A DNA stretch of 64,000 bases, taken from Bacilli bacterium (GTDB lineage Bacteria; Bacillota_I; Bacilli_A; ML615J-28; CAG-698). Within the stretch, counting starts at the first letter, position 1. Each line of letters opens with the position of its first letter. The translations under genes were made by a program, and so were the position numbers. Shown here piece by piece: positions 63,332-64,000 of the stretch. The notes beneath the pieces are model-generated. The model searched no databases and was not told the origin of the DNA. It saw only the letters and a program-made list of their open reading frames with translations. Location: contig JAFZWP010000021.1 in NCBI GenBank assembly GCA_017617065.1, positions 35,028 through 99,027 on the forward strand, in the 5' to 3' direction.

Positions 63332-63823
63332 TTAAGAAAGGATATTCAAAAATTCATTAGCTTCGTCTCTTGATTTGAATATTATAATATTTTTCTCTTC
63401 TTTGTATTTTTCTAATAAATCTATAAGTATTGGTTTTTTATTATTAAACCAGTTTATTATCCACTCTCTAAACTCTGGATCAAATCTTTCCTCTACCCAA
63501 GGCATATCTGGTCTAGTTTTACCAATTCTAGACTGTACGCCTTTTAAACATACATCTAGTGAATAATCTAAAAAGATAATCGTAGCACAGCATTGCATCC
63601 TAACTTCATATGTTCTAGAATAATCACCATCGATTATCCATTCATCTAGATTTAATATTTCTTTTAGCTTTATATCAAATTCTTCCCTAGATATATGCGT
63701 TTTATCTTCTTTCCACCAAATACTGTCTAATGAATACAAAGGTAAATTGGCTTTATTACTCAATCTTCTAGAAAACTCGGATTTGCCTGATCCACTTGGT
63801 CCTATTACTATAACTTTTTTCAT
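63332..63823 (-). CDS. Topology-modulation/adenylate-kinase-like P-loop kinase
   Basis: The 163-residue protein has a P-loop GPSGSGKSEFSRRL at its start, followed by the LYSLDSIWWKEDKTHISREEF segment and a lid region near RIGKTRPDMPWVEERFD. This matches the small FlaR/topology-modulation group of nucleotide kinase-like proteins. Real substrates are unknown. The ATG at 63823 has AGGAAG upstream; an in-frame ATG at 63895 would add a tail unlike the family. It follows the alpha/beta hydrolase fragment. Confidence 0.82.
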   Translation of the reverse strand: MKKVIVIGPSGSGKSEFSRRLSNKANLPLYSLDSIWWKEDKTHISREEFDIKLKEILNLDEWIIDGDYSRTYEVRMQCCATIIFLDYSLDVCLKGVQSRIGKTRPDMPWVEERFDPEFREWIINWFNNKKPILIDLLEKYKEEKNIIIFKSRDEANEFLNILS

Positions 63824-63905
63824 TGTTATTCTTCCTTTAAATATAGTCCAACTATTGTCTCTACTGTCTGTTGTGACGTAAGCGAAACTCACCAATAAAA
63901 CATAT

Positions 63906-64000
63906 CTACATATATTTTTTAATAAACTCTTCTATTTTATCAAATGGAATAATATCTTTTCTATCATACAAATCTATATGATTAGCGTTAGGAATTATAA
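63906..64000 (-). CDS. C-terminal fragment of an alpha/beta hydrolase
   Basis: The last 31 codons of a minus-strand gene are visible, ending IIPNANHIDLYDRKDIIPF, then DKIEEFIKKYM and TAG. The pattern of His in NANHIDLYD followed by a helix is the C-terminal signature of many alpha/beta hydrolases, where this His is catalytic. The rest lies outside the window, so the subfamily is open. Confidence 0.65.
   Translation of the reverse strand, partial: IIPNANHIDLYDRKDIIPFDKIEEFIKKYM

Noticed and set aside
1..64000. CRISPR array, prophage or insertion sequence
   Set aside because: No regularly spaced repeats, integrase, transposase or phage structural genes were seen. The only tandem repeats are short and lie in a linker or promoter.

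Overview
The window is a low-GC, gene-dense bacterial chromosome segment of about 60 protein genes, three tRNAs and an SRP RNA. It points to a Bacillota (Firmicutes) genome, probably a host-associated member of class Bacilli near Erysipelotrichales, RF39 or Acholeplasmatales. The reasons are the base composition, the tilS-hpt-ftsH-rqcP and mnmG-rsmG blocks, a SufCDSUB operon, a short SRP RNA beside tadA, L31 with four cysteines, DUF951 and YcxB-like proteins. TGA ends several genes in clean ATGA overlaps, so the standard bacterial code fits better than the Mycoplasma code. The taxonomic placement is an inference. Most genes lie on the minus strand. The plus-strand genes are rpmE, lysS, hslO, one tRNA-Arg and an SDR/XRE pair. 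I found no phage, transposon, CRISPR array or rRNA, and no gene-free stretch longer than 300 bases.

Region 1 (1-9.5 kb) is one carbohydrate operon read leftward. It holds a GH20 hexosaminidase, a membrane-anchored 1080-residue binding protein carrying carbohydrate-binding-like domains, two ABC permeases, a secreted beta-propeller/TPR protein, and the first codons of another gene. No transporter ATPase is present. Region 2 (9.5-19.8 kb) holds queH, dusB, two large ATPase-permease fusions of the FtsX/MacB type, SRP RNA, tadA, tdk, rpmE, a pseudouridine synthase and a relative of the COG3586 nuclease-like family. Region 3 (19.8-28.1 kb) holds YcxB-like membrane proteins, a divergent aspartase-family enzyme, tRNA-Gln and tRNA-Tyr, a lysyl-tRNA synthetase with an extra tRNA-binding domain, an uncharacterised three-gene membrane operon, and hslO.

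Region 4 (28.1-38.9 kb) pairs a GPH-family sugar symporter with a GH35 beta-galactosidase. It also contains a tilS-hpt-ftsH-rqcP operon that appears to continue into a GH4 glycosidase, a BadF-type sugar kinase and maf. Region 5 (38.9-45.7 kb) is the SUF iron-sulfur operon, a secreted metallo-beta-lactamase-fold protein and tRNA-Arg. Region 6 (45.7-51.5 kb) is a seven-gene operon (XRE regulator, mnmG, rsmG, MscS-like, DUF951, zinc-ribbon membrane protein, flavin reductase-like) whose promoter holds a perfect palindrome. Region 7 (51.5-64 kb) is accessory: DegV, an SDR, a membrane XRE protein that looks leaderless, an ECF sigma factor coupled to a beta-propeller membrane protein, a diguanylate cyclase, two large lipoproteins, a PAP2 phosphatase with a 58-codon gene in front, an acetyltransferase, an AAA-type nucleotide kinase and the end of an alpha/beta hydrolase.

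Taken together, the cell appears to take up and degrade host- or diet-derived glycans containing N-acetylhexosamine and galactose (GH20 plus ABC, GH35 plus GPH, GH4 plus BadF). The rest is translation-quality and tRNA-modification housekeeping (tilS, tadA, queH, dusB, mnmG, rsmG, rluA-like, rqcP, lysS). Many near-consensus sigma-A promoters (17-base spacers) and hairpin terminators are readable, and several terminators overlap the 3' ends of neighbouring genes.
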